Positions 1 to 8,598 of a stretch of 8,598 nucleotides of DNA are shown here, in pieces. The stretch comes from Kangiellaceae bacterium (lineage in GTDB: Bacteria > Pseudomonadota > Gammaproteobacteria > Enterobacterales > Kangiellaceae), in the NCBI GenBank assembly GCA_030148365.1, contig JASBTO010000152.1, positions 1 through 8,598 of the forward strand, read 5' to 3'. Position 1 is the first letter of the stretch. Each line of letters starts with the position of its first letter. The notes under the pieces are model-generated. The model worked only from the letters and a program-made list of their open reading frames with translations. It searched no databases and was not told the origin of the DNA. The position numbers were made by a program, and so were the translations under genes.

Positions 1-950
1 TTGCGCATCTGCTTCTGCAAGCTGTGCTGGTACCCGGCCGGGCTCCTGGCAATCATCCCGATACCGTTGATGCCGGGCAGGTTTTCGGCGAGATCCAGAC
101 TTTCCACATACTGCCGCCACAAATCCCGATTCATTGCTGACGTATTTGCATAATAGGCTGTGGCACTGATCAGGGCCTGATTATAGGAATTCAACCGGTT
201 CAACAGGGCTCTTTCACTGTCTTGCGCCAGCAACTCGAAGCGGGTGGCATTACGGTTCTCGACAATGTCAGAGGTCATCTTCCAGGCGAAAAAAGTCAGC
301 ACCAGCGGCATGACCACCACCACTATCGCCATTGCCGGTATACCCCGGGAGGATTTGCCTCTCCAGATCACCCGGTTGGCCTTGCCGGGGGCCAACAGTA
401 CCAACGGCAAAAATACCACCACGCCGAGAATCCCGGCCAGCCACCAGATCCCCAAGCTGCCGGTTTCCAGCAGGTTTCCGGGATCGCCGGTCAGCATCAG
501 GGTCAGGGTGCCGAGCAAGGCACCAGGCAGGCTGGCCACGGGCCCACAGATCACCGCCAGCAACAGAATATCCGCGACCCTGTTGAGTCTGATTGGCAGG
601 CCGAAGAACCTGCGTACGAGCATAAAACCGACCACAGCCTGACAGGTCTCGGCAACCGCCAACCCAAGGGCGGTCAAGATCTCTCGCGGCGTGATCCCGA
701 GACTGTCCGGCCAGCCGTCGATACCCCAGGCATGGAGCACAAAGGCTCCTGCCAGCACGGCCGGCCAAAGGCGTCCGCCATACAGCAGTAGCATTCCGAG
801 AGCTATCCCGGCAGGTGGCCAGACAGGAGCGGGATAAATGTCTGCCGGGGTCAGGGACAGGGCCATACCGCCCGTCAGCAGATACAGCCCGATCAGGACC
901 AGGGCCTTGATGGCAATAGCAGGGATGGGCGATCGATTCGGCATAACCAT
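1..950 (-). CDS. MASE1-CHASE membrane sensor protein, N-terminal part (runs off the left edge)
   Basis: Open frame of 316 codons from an ATG at 950, read to the window edge without a stop. Residues 11-32, about 49-75, 91-116, 126-153, 167-188 and 204-223 are hydrophobic membrane segments. The motif WPPAG at 44-48, followed by a hydrophobic helix and a GxxxWP stretch, is typical of MASE1, a multi-pass sensory domain found on diguanylate cyclases, phosphodiesterases and histidine kinases. After the last helix, from about residue 235, a soluble stretch with paired-helix character (ERALLNRLNSYNQAL, then LPGINGIGMI at 291-300) resembles the start of a periplasmic CHASE domain. The output domain is off the window, so the enzymatic role cannot be stated. 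An in-frame TAA directly precedes the ATG, so the frame cannot extend upstream; a second ATG at 944 is an alternative start. The ribosome site is weak (GGCGGGA). It lies on the same strand as gcvP but about 550 bases away, probably in a separate unit. Confidence 0.85.
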   Translation of the reverse strand, partial: MVMPNRSPIPAIAIKALVLIGLYLLTGGMALSLTPADIYPAPVWPPAGIALGMLLLYGGRLWPAVLAGAFVLHAWGIDGWPDSLGITPREILTALGLAVAETCQAVVGFMLVRRFFGLPIRLNRVADILLLAVICGPVASLPGALLGTLTLMLTGDPGNLLETGSLGIWWLAGILGVVVFLPLVLLAPGKANRVIWRGKSSRGIPAMAIVVVVMPLVLTFFAWKMTSDIVENRNATRFELLAQDSERALLNRLNSYNQALISATAYYANTSAMNRDLWRQYVESLDLAENLPGINGIGMIARSPAGYQHSLQKQMR

Positions 951-1163
951 TTATCCCGCCGCGACCGGACTATGGAATTGCCCGGACCAGGCGGACCATG
1001 TACTTCTGTTCATATCAACTTCAGCCAACAGCATTGTCCCGATCAGCGATAACTTGTCGGGTAACCGGTTTGCCCCGGGTATTTCCGGAGCCCTCAATTT
1101 CTCGCAGGCAGGCATTGCCCCGGTCCTTCGGTCGCGCACGGAAAACTTCCGGCACGTCTCCTT

Positions 1164-1180
1164 CGCTCCTTCCGGGAGCG
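1164..1180 (-). repeat. Perfect hairpin, 6-bp stem
   Basis: CGCTCC at 1164-1169 and GGAGCG at 1175-1180 form a perfect 6-bp stem around a 5-base loop. It lies upstream of the MASE1 gene and has no T-run on either side, so it is not a typical terminator. It could be part of a structured leader RNA; its function is unknown. Confidence 0.45.
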
Positions 1181-1245
1181 CCTGACTGGGAAATGGCGAA
1201 TTACAGGTAGTGGTTCTCGTACCGGCGCTATCTAACGTAGCCTTG

Positions 1246-1274
1246 CAGGTACCTGGATGCCGGGTTTCCGGCAT
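1246..1274. repeat. Palindrome next to a strong hairpin
   Basis: The 10-base palindrome CAGGTACCTG (1246-1255) is followed directly by a perfect 7-bp stem with a 4-base loop: ATGCCGG (1257-1263), GTTT, CCGGCAT (1268-1274). No T-run follows on either strand, so an intrinsic terminator is unlikely. CAGGTACC recurs at 1356 and 4524. This could be a protein binding site or a short dispersed intergenic repeat; the sequence alone does not decide. Confidence 0.45.
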
Positions 1275-1355
1275 TCCGGAGGCGTGCTTTTGCAAGACAC
1301 CCGGCCGGAGTTCTGGTCGGGCGCAGACAATGACGCGGGTCGATTATAGAGCGGG

Positions 1356-1366
1356 CAGGTACCCGG
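1356..1366. repeat. Second copy of the CAGGTACC motif
   Basis: CAGGTACCCGG occurs here, matching the first eight bases of the motif at 1246 and of the one at 4524-4531. All three copies are in intergenic sequence flanking gcvP. Function is unknown. Confidence 0.35.
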
Positions 1367-1479
1367 TGCCGGGACCTTGTGGGGGTTCCGTGAGTGCCTT
1401 CACAGAAATAATTGGCAGGACTGGTGCCCGGCCTGGCTGACGCCGGACCGGGTCCGTCACCCAATAAAGTGATGCGCTG

Positions 1480-1499
1480 GCGGGAAACCCGCGCGGTTT
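1480..1499 (-). terminator. Possible weak terminator after gcvP
   Basis: Directly after the gcvP stop the minus strand reads AAACC, a 5-base loop, then GGTTT (1499-1485). An alternative, mutually exclusive hairpin GCGGG-TTT-CCCGC spans 1492-1480. The T-run after the first stem is only three bases, all within the stem, so it is a weak intrinsic terminator at best. It is placed here because of its position at the end of the gcv genes. On the plus strand the same hairpin is followed by a better T-run (1497-1501), but no plus-strand gene ends here. Confidence 0.35.
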
Positions 1500-4391
<2,892 letters not shown>

Positions 4392-4413
4392 TCTTGAGTT
4401 ATTCCAACAACAG

Positions 4414-4441
4414 AAAAAGCCCCAACAGGTGTCGAGGCTTT
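4414..4441 (-). terminator. Intrinsic terminator between gcvH and gcvP
   Basis: On the minus strand an 8-bp stem AAAGCCTC / GGGGCTTT (4441-4434 with 4423-4416) encloses a 10-base loop and continues into a run of five T (4418-4414). One pair is a G-U wobble on this strand but would be a C-A mismatch in plus-strand RNA, so the structure favours the gcv reading direction. It ends 22 bases before the gcvP ATG. It could terminate part of the gcvTH transcripts or act as an attenuator of gcvP. Confidence 0.75.
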
Positions 4442-4450
4442 ACGGGTCAA

Positions 4451-4467
4451 GGGCGCCCTGGGCGCCC
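4451..4467 (-). repeat. GC-rich hairpin in the gcvH-gcvP gap
   Basis: GGGCGC (4451-4456) and GCGCCC (4462-4467) form a perfect 6-bp stem around CCTGG. A second GC-rich inverted repeat, CCGCC/GGCGG, lies at 4484-4497. Neither is followed by a T-run. They lie just ahead of the terminator in the transcript and may protect the 3' end of gcvH mRNA or slow RNA polymerase; this role is inference. Confidence 0.5.
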
Positions 4468-4523
4468 CGGTGTACCTCACTTGCCGCCCCCGGGCGGACT
4501 GTCAAAGCCGGGTCCGGGGCGCA

Positions 4524-4534
4524 CAGGTACCGGG
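4524..4534. repeat. Third copy of the CAGGTACC motif
   Basis: CAGGTACCGGG lies immediately after the gcvH stop codon. On the minus strand it reads AAACCCGGTACCTG, and the copy near 1246 has the related order AAACCCGG, six other bases, GGTACCTG. Function is unknown; see the findings for the comparison. Confidence 0.35.
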
Positions 4535-4537
4535 TTT

Positions 4538-4927
4538 CTATTCGTCCGCTATCGACTCGGCGTAGTCATCGCTGGACAGGAGCCCGTCGAGCTCGGCGGT
4601 ATCGGAAGGTTCAATTTTGAACATCCAGCCGTCGACATAGGGATCATTGTTCAGGGTTTCCGGTGCGTCTTCCAGGGTCTCGTTGATAGCCACCACGGTG
4701 CCCGTTACCGGCGTATAAACATCGGACGCCGCTTTTACCGACTCAACTACTGCGACTTCCGACTCGGCGCTGACTTCCGCATCAACTTCGGGCAATTCGA
4801 CAAACACCACATCACCCAGGAGCGCCTGGGCGTGATCGCTGATGCCAACCGTGACCGTGCCGTCGTCTTCGAGGCGGGCCCATTCGTGGCTCTTGGCATA
4901 TTTCAGTTCGGAGGGAATTTCGCTCAT
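4538..4927 (-). CDS. gcvH: Glycine cleavage system H protein (lipoyl carrier)
   Basis: 129 residues, the same length as E. coli GcvH. This small acidic cytoplasmic protein carries a lipoyl group that shuttles the aminomethyl intermediate from GcvP to GcvT and is re-oxidised by lipoamide dehydrogenase. The family start LKYAKSHEWARLEDDGTVTV is intact. The lipoylation site sits in VVESVKAASDVY, with the modified lysine at K65, and the later block NETLEDAPETLNNDPY and GWMFKI are typical of the family. The ATG at 4927 is preceded by an AGGT ribosome site. The gene begins 40 bases after the gcvT stop, so the two are almost certainly co-transcribed. After it come strong hairpins and a terminator before gcvP, which would allow more H and T protein than P protein. 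Confidence 0.98.
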   Translation of the reverse strand: MSEIPSELKYAKSHEWARLEDDGTVTVGISDHAQALLGDVVFVELPEVDAEVSAESEVAVVESVKAASDVYTPVTGTVVAINETLEDAPETLNNDPYVDGWMFKIEPSDTAELDGLLSSDDYAESIADE

Positions 4928-4967
4928 TTCTGGTTACCTGTTCTCGGGAAATTTTCTTCGGTGAAGT

Positions 4968-6053
4968 TTACACCAAAGCCTTGCCTTTGCGTACAAAACC
5001 CGGCGCCACCACCTTTGCCGGCAGGCGCTTGTTGCGGATTTCCACCTGCACCTCGTCGCCGGCATTTTCCGGCACCCGGGCCATGGCGATGGACTTGCCC
5101 AACGTTGGCGACATGGTCCCTGAAGTGATAACGCCTTCGCCGCCATCTTCGGTGACCACTTTCTGGCCCGCCCGCATGATGCCACGCTCTTCCAGCACCA
5201 GACCGACCAGCTTCTCACCGATGCCGTCTGTTTTCTGCTGCTCCAGCGCACGGCGACCGACAAAGTCCCGATCCTCAGGCTCCCAGGCGATGGTCCAGCC
5301 CATATTGGCAGCGAGAGGAGAAATGCTTTCGTCCATATCGTTGCCGTACAGGTTCATGCCGGCTTCGAGACGCAAGGTATCCCGCGCGCCCAGTCCGCAG
5401 GGCTGCACCCCGGCCTTGACCAGGGCATCCCAGATACTGCCTGCCTGCTCCGCGGGCAGCATGATCTCATAGCCGTCTTCACCGGTATAGCCGGTGCGGG
5501 CAATAAACAGATCGCCCGTCTCCACGCCCTGGAAAATCTTCAGATCGGCGACCGCGACACGTTGCTCGTCGCTCAGAATGGCGCCGGTTTTGTCCCGGGC
5601 GTTGGGACCCTGCACGGCCAGCATGGCCAGATCGGTACGCTCCTTCAGGGCCACGTCGAAACCTGTCGTCTGCCTGGTCATCCAGGCCATGTCCTTGTCC
5701 CGGGTAGTGGCATTGACCACGACCCGATAATGGTTTTCGTCAAAATAGTAGACGATCAAATCATCGACGACGCCGCCGGACTCGTTGAGCATGGCGCCGT
5801 ACATGGCCTTGCCGGGCAAGCTCAGTTTGCCGACATCGTTGGCGATCAGATGGCGCAGGTAATCCCGGGCCGCAGCGCCGGTGACGTCGACCACGGTCAT
5901 GTGGGAGACATCGAACATGCCGGCATCCTGGCGGACCTGATGATGCTCTTCGATCTGGGAGCCATAGGCCATGGGCATGTCCCAGCCGCCGAAATCCACC
6001 ATGCGGGCGCCGGCATCCAGATGCGAGGCATGGAAAGGTGTCTTGGAAACCAT
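4968..6053 (-). CDS. gcvT: Aminomethyltransferase, T protein of the glycine cleavage system
   Basis: 361 residues against 364 in E. coli. It is a cytoplasmic, tetrahydrofolate-dependent enzyme that takes the aminomethyl group from GcvH and yields ammonia and 5,10-methylene-THF. The sequence follows E. coli GcvT closely from memory: ARMVDFGGW (16-24), YGSQIEEHH (30-38), DAGMFDVSHM (43-52), the acidic VDDLIVYY block (96-103; D97/D98 region near the folate site) and the long CGLGARDTLRLEAGMNLYG stretch. The second domain ends with ITSGTMSPTLG and a short basic tail. The ATG at 6053 has a strong ribosome site, AGGGAGA, at 6064-6058, four bases from the start codon. It is the first gene of the gcv unit, behind its own promoter at 6108-6136. 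Confidence 0.98.
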   Translation of the reverse strand: MVSKTPFHASHLDAGARMVDFGGWDMPMAYGSQIEEHHQVRQDAGMFDVSHMTVVDVTGAAARDYLRHLIANDVGKLSLPGKAMYGAMLNESGGVVDDLIVYYFDENHYRVVVNATTRDKDMAWMTRQTTGFDVALKERTDLAMLAVQGPNARDKTGAILSDEQRVAVADLKIFQGVETGDLFIARTGYTGEDGYEIMLPAEQAGSIWDALVKAGVQPCGLGARDTLRLEAGMNLYGNDMDESISPLAANMGWTIAWEPEDRDFVGRRALEQQKTDGIGEKLVGLVLEERGIMRAGQKVVTEDGGEGVITSGTMSPTLGKSIAMARVPENAGDEVQVEIRNKRLPAKVVAPGFVRKGKALV

Positions 6054-6057
6054 GAAT

Positions 6058-6064
6058 TCTCCCT
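6058..6064 (-). promoter_or_regulatory. Ribosome binding site of gcvT
   Basis: AGGGAGA on the minus strand, four bases before the gcvT ATG, is a near-consensus Shine-Dalgarno sequence. It supports the start at 6053. Confidence 0.75.
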
Positions 6065-6107
6065 GTGAGGCCGGGGATCAGGCCGGGTGACTTTTGGATG
6101 GGCGGGC

Positions 6108-6136
6108 ATTATACCGGGATAGCTTCTGGCTGAGAA
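6108..6136 (-). promoter_or_regulatory. Sigma70-type promoter of the gcv genes
   Basis: On the minus strand a TTCTCA -35 element (6136-6131; four of six match TTGACA) is followed by a 17-base spacer and a perfect TATAAT -10 element (6113-6108). Transcription would start near 6101, giving a leader of roughly 48 bases before gcvT. That is too short for a glycine riboswitch, so control, if any, would be by DNA-binding proteins. In E. coli the gcv operon is controlled by GcvA, Lrp and PurR; I cannot identify their sites here. Confidence 0.7.
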
Positions 6137-6165
6137 CCTCGAAATCGCCGCGACGGACTTTGACG

Positions 6166-6189
6166 AAAGCGCCCGGCCTGCAGCGCTCT
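6166..6189 (-). terminator. Terminator-like hairpin after ubiI
   Basis: On the minus strand AGAGCGC / GCGCTTT (6189-6183 with 6172-6166, one G-U pair) forms a 7-bp stem with a 10-base loop, 15 bases after the ubiI stop. The T-run is only three bases and lies inside the stem, so termination would be weak. Together with the promoter just downstream it could separate the ubi unit from the gcv unit. Confidence 0.45.
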
Positions 6190-6204
6190 GGCGGCGTTTC
6201 CGGC

Positions 6205-7416
6205 TCACGGTTGCCGGCAAAGGGCCGGTAATTCGCCCGCCAGACCCAGGGCGTGACGCATCAGCAGTCGTTTGGCCAGCGGCAGGCGATCCACGCCGCT
6301 CAGCCCCAGATTCCTGGCCATCAGGATCCCCGGATGATCACTGCCGAACAATTCCTTGAAGCCCTTCATCATGGCCATCATCAGGCGGATATCCGAAATC
6401 CGGGAGCGCTCCCAGGGACGCAAATGGGCCCGGGCGCCGATATCACCGCCCCGCCCATGCACGTCAAGCAATTGCCCGGCAAGAGCCGCGGCATCGGTGA
6501 AGCCGATGTTGACGCCCTGCCCGGCGAGCGGATGCAAGGTGTGGGCGGCATCACCAATCAACGCCAGCCGCGGCGCGGTCAATGTCTCCGCCCGGCGGGC
6601 GAGCAGCGGAAAGGCCGCTCGCTGGCTGGCCAGGGTCACGCTTCCGAGTTGCCCCTCAAAGGTGCTGGTCAGGCGTTCCTCGAAGGTTGCCGTCGGCAGC
6701 GCCATCAGGTCGGCAGCCTGATCGGTGTCTTGCGACCAGACAATAGAGCACAGATGCGGATCCACGAGAGGCAGAAATGCCAGCGGACCGTATTGGCTAA
6801 ATCGCTGCCAGGCGGTTTGTCGGTGCGGCTCGGTTGTGCGCACGGTGGCGACCAGGGCGCTTTGTTCGTAGCTTTCACTGTGCAGGCCGATGTCGCTGTG
6901 TTGCCGGAGCCAGGAATTGGCGCCGTCGGCAGCCACCAGCAATCGGGCGGACAGGGTTTCGCCGCCCTCGAGTTGTAATTGCGCCCGGCGTTCCCCCCGC
7001 CGCACCGACGCGCAGCGTTCCGGGATCCGCAAATCAACATTGGCAGCGCCTTGCAGGCGTTGCCAGAAGGCCCGCCGCAGCACCCGGTTTTCGAGGATGT
7101 GCCCCAGATCCGGCTGCTCGGTCATTGCCGCGTCAAACCGGATCCGGCCAGTGCCCTGCCCGTCCCAGACTTCCATGGCCCGATAGGGAGAGCGCTCCTC
7201 AGTCCCGATACCCGCCCAGGCGCCGGTGTGCTCGAACAGGTATTGGGAAGCCCGGGTGATGGCACTGACCCGCATGTCCACCGAATCCGCGGGCCACTCG
7301 GTCGCGACCGGCTTGCCGTCCACCACCGCAATCCGCAGATCGCTGTCGCGCAGGGCCGCGGCCAGAGACAGGCCGACCATGCCGCCACCGACAATTACCA
7401 GATCATAATTCGACAT
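6205..7416 (-). CDS. ubiI: FAD-dependent ubiquinone-biosynthesis hydroxylase, UbiI/VisC type
   Basis: 403 residues from the ATG at 7416 (E. coli UbiI has 400). In E. coli UbiI hydroxylates C5 of 2-octaprenylphenol in the aerobic ubiquinone pathway, using FAD and O2. The N-terminal dinucleotide-binding motif VIVGGGMVGLSLAAAL has its glycines at 10, 12 and 15. DMRVSAITRAS follows, then the DG motif VAADGANSWLR (D164, G165), and the FAD ribityl motif IGDAAHTLHPLAGQGVN (GD at 288-289). The start at 7416 puts the Rossmann strand right at the N terminus, as in the family, and has a GGGAGAG ribosome site at 7427-7421. A longer frame from 7488 would add 24 unrelated residues and run deep into ubiH. 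It overlaps the end of ubiH by 14 bases, which suggests translational coupling. UbiF is a close relative; the position between ubiH and gcvT favours UbiI. Confidence 0.93.
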   Translation of the reverse strand: MSNYDLVIVGGGMVGLSLAAALRDSDLRIAVVDGKPVATEWPADSVDMRVSAITRASQYLFEHTGAWAGIGTEERSPYRAMEVWDGQGTGRIRFDAAMTEQPDLGHILENRVLRRAFWQRLQGAANVDLRIPERCASVRRGERRAQLQLEGGETLSARLLVAADGANSWLRQHSDIGLHSESYEQSALVATVRTTEPHRQTAWQRFSQYGPLAFLPLVDPHLCSIVWSQDTDQAADLMALPTATFEERLTSTFEGQLGSVTLASQRAAFPLLARRAETLTAPRLALIGDAAHTLHPLAGQGVNIGFTDAAALAGQLLDVHGRGGDIGARAHLRPWERSRISDIRLMMAMMKGFKELFGSDHPGILMARNLGLSGVDRLPLAKRLLMRHALGLAGELPALCRQP

Positions 7417-8598
7417 GGGGCTCTCCCGGTGGCAGACCGCGAGCCAGACGCGGCACCCGGCCGACAAAACCCATGGCATGAGCGGCAAACTGGCGCTTGA
7501 CGGGCGGTAACAGATCCAGCTGGCTCAACAACGCATTGCGTATCATCACCTGGGCAAAACCCTGACCGCGAAAGCCCCGGGCCAGCGTGTCGGTGAGCGC
7601 CAGGGTGAGGGTCTGGTCCTGGCTGCGCCGGTCTTCATAGCGCCGCAGCACCGGCAGGGCTCCCGGATCGGTCTCGCCCGCCAGGGTTTCCGCCAGCCAC
7701 GCCAAATCCCGGAGCGCCAGATTGAAGCCCTGACCGGCGACGGGGTGCAGATTCTGGGCCGCGTTGCCGATCAACAACAGCCGCCCCTGATAACGCAGGC
7801 AGGCGCGCAGTCGATGCAAAGGAAAGCGGGAGCGTTTGCCCACCCGCCGGATTCTGCCCAGGCGCATGCCGAAAGCAGCTTCCAGTTCGGCCATAAAGTG
7901 TGCGTCAGATGCCGACTGCAGGTGGGTTGCCCGGTTTCTCGGCAGGGACCAGACCAGCGACAGGCGATTGCCCGTCAGGGGCAACAGCGCCAGAGGACCG
8001 GCCTCGGTAAAGCGCTCGAAGGCACGGCGCTCGTGAGGCAGTTGGGTCGAGATATTGGCGACCAGGGCATCGACCCCGTAATCGTGATCGAGGGTTTTGA
8101 TGTGCGCCATCTGGCGAAGTGTCGAGCGGGCGCCATCGGCCGCGATCAGCAAACCGGCGTCAAGGGACCGGGTATCGCCCTTTTCTTCAATGTCGACCCG
8201 GATCCGGTCTGCGCCCTGGCTGAAGGCCAGGATCCGCGCCGGCGTGATCAGGGTAATATTGTCCCGCAGCCGAAATTGCTCGTGCAGGACACGACCCAGC
8301 ACCCGGTTTTCAATGACATGGCCCAGGGCGTCAACGCCGCTCTCTTCCGCGCACAGACGGGCCAGTCCGAAATGACCGCGATCCGAGACATGGATCCGGG
8401 TGATGGGTTCTGCCTCGGCCGCCAATAACGGCCAGAGGTCCAGGCTTGAGAGGATCCGCCGGGACGCCAGGGACAGTGCCACGGATCGATCATCAAAGCT
8501 GGGCTGATTGTCCGTGCCCGGCGGGACCGCCTCAATCACCGCGATCCGACGCTGCGGCTCGGCGAGCGCCAGCGCCAGGGACGCGCCGACCAGGCCGC
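7403..8598 (-). CDS. ubiH: FAD-dependent 2-polyprenyl-6-methoxyphenol hydroxylase, UbiH (N terminus off the right edge)
   Basis: 397 residues are visible and the frame stays open to the window edge. The first visible residues GLVGASLALALAE are the second half of the GxGxxG FAD-binding motif, so only about ten residues are missing. A GTG at 8539 is an internal valine, not the start. UbiH hydroxylates C1 of the 6-methoxyphenol intermediate in ubiquinone synthesis. Diagnostic features are SLASRRILSSLDLW and ITRIHVSDRGHFGLARL near the N terminus, the DG motif IAADGARSTLR, and the ribityl block IGNAAQNLHPVAGQGFNLALRD. Its GN in place of the usual GD is also found in E. coli UbiH, which supports UbiH over UbiI or UbiF. 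The C terminus overlaps the ubiI start by 14 bases. In E. coli pepP lies upstream, and it may lie just off this edge. Confidence 0.95.
   Translation of the reverse strand, partial: GLVGASLALALAEPQRRIAVIEAVPPGTDNQPSFDDRSVALSLASRRILSSLDLWPLLAAEAEPITRIHVSDRGHFGLARLCAEESGVDALGHVIENRVLGRVLHEQFRLRDNITLITPARILAFSQGADRIRVDIEEKGDTRSLDAGLLIAADGARSTLRQMAHIKTLDHDYGVDALVANISTQLPHERRAFERFTEAGPLALLPLTGNRLSLVWSLPRNRATHLQSASDAHFMAELEAAFGMRLGRIRRVGKRSRFPLHRLRACLRYQGRLLLIGNAAQNLHPVAGQGFNLALRDLAWLAETLAGETDPGALPVLRRYEDRRSQDQTLTLALTDTLARGFRGQGFAQVMIRNALLSQLDLLPPVKRQFAAHAMGFVGRVPRLARGLPPGEPHVEL

Larger units (their letters stand above)
951..1499. other. Long gap between gcvP and the MASE1 gene, no recognisable gene
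   Basis: About 550 bases with no coding region I can support. A frame of 114 codons on the minus strand (1295 to 951) is open, but its protein is unlike anything I recognise and has no clear ribosome site. The stretch holds several inverted repeats: 1444-1456, 1257-1274, 1164-1180 and 1139-1151. It also has two copies of the motif CAGGTACC (1246 and 1356) and a scatter of TTCCGG words between about 1083 and 1279. On the minus strand there is a perfect TATAAT at 1348-1343 without a convincing -35 element. The gap probably contains the end of the gcvP transcript and the promoter and leader of the sensor gene. Confidence 0.6.

Noticed and set aside
1112..1132. Glycine-riboswitch-like words on the minus strand (ACCGAAGG followed by GGGGCAA)
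   Set aside because: The spacing carries extra bases, I see no closing stem or second aptamer, and the place is downstream of gcvP rather than upstream of gcvT. A search with RF00504 would settle it.
951..1295. 114-codon open frame on the minus strand ending directly before the sensor gene
   Set aside because: No family resemblance, no good ribosome site and odd composition. Chance open frames of this size are common in GC-rich DNA.
1343..1348. Perfect TATAAT on the minus strand as a promoter
   Set aside because: No acceptable -35 hexamer at 16-18 bases and no extended -10. It is kept only as a remark on the gap.
4500..4505. Consensus TTGACA on the minus strand as a gcvP promoter
   Set aside because: The bases 16-18 downstream do not resemble TATAAT, and the spacer is occupied by a GC-rich inverted repeat.
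7417..7488. Longer ubiI start giving a 427-residue protein
   Set aside because: The extra 24 residues fall inside the ubiH coding region and do not fit the family, in which the Rossmann motif is at the very N terminus.
7403..8539. GTG at 8539 as the start of ubiH
   Set aside because: The upstream in-frame residues complete the FAD-binding glycine motif, so the gene continues beyond the right edge.

Overview
The window looks like chromosomal DNA from a GC-rich gammaproteobacterium. Every recognisable gene lies on the minus strand and transcription runs from the right edge to the left. The order ubiH - ubiI - gcvT - gcvH - gcvP is the arrangement known from E. coli (pepP-ubiH-visC/ubiI-gcvTHP) and, with insertions, from Pseudomonas. 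The GcvP is the long single-chain type. These two facts support the assignment to Gammaproteobacteria; I cannot name a genus.

Region by region, right to left. (1) 8598-7403: a flavin-dependent ubiquinone-biosynthesis hydroxylase (UbiH), with its first few residues off the window. (2) 7416-6205: a second enzyme of the same family (UbiI/VisC), overlapping the ubiH end by 14 nt. (3) 6204-6054: a short gap with a terminator-like hairpin, then a good sigma70-type promoter that starts the gcv unit. (4) 6053-4968 gcvT, 4927-4538 gcvH, and 4391-1500 gcvP: the T, H and P proteins of the glycine cleavage system. The gcvH-gcvP gap (4392-4537) is dense in hairpins and carries a convincing intrinsic terminator on the coding strand just before gcvP. 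(5) 1499-951: about 550 bases without a recognisable gene, containing several hairpins and two copies of a short CAGGTACC motif also seen after gcvH. (6) 950-1: the N-terminal 316 residues of a membrane-anchored sensory protein with a MASE1 domain and the start of a CHASE-like domain. Its output domain lies off the left edge.

How they work together: UbiH and UbiI hydroxylate the aromatic ring during ubiquinone synthesis. GcvP decarboxylates glycine and passes an aminomethyl group to lipoylated GcvH, and GcvT releases ammonia and methylene-tetrahydrofolate. The fourth component (lipoamide dehydrogenase) is not here. The MASE1 protein is probably an independent signalling gene. Most of the window is ordinary core metabolism. 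I found no convincing undescribed system. The points most worth checking are the terminator between gcvH and gcvP, the structured 550-base gap, and what output domain the truncated sensor has.
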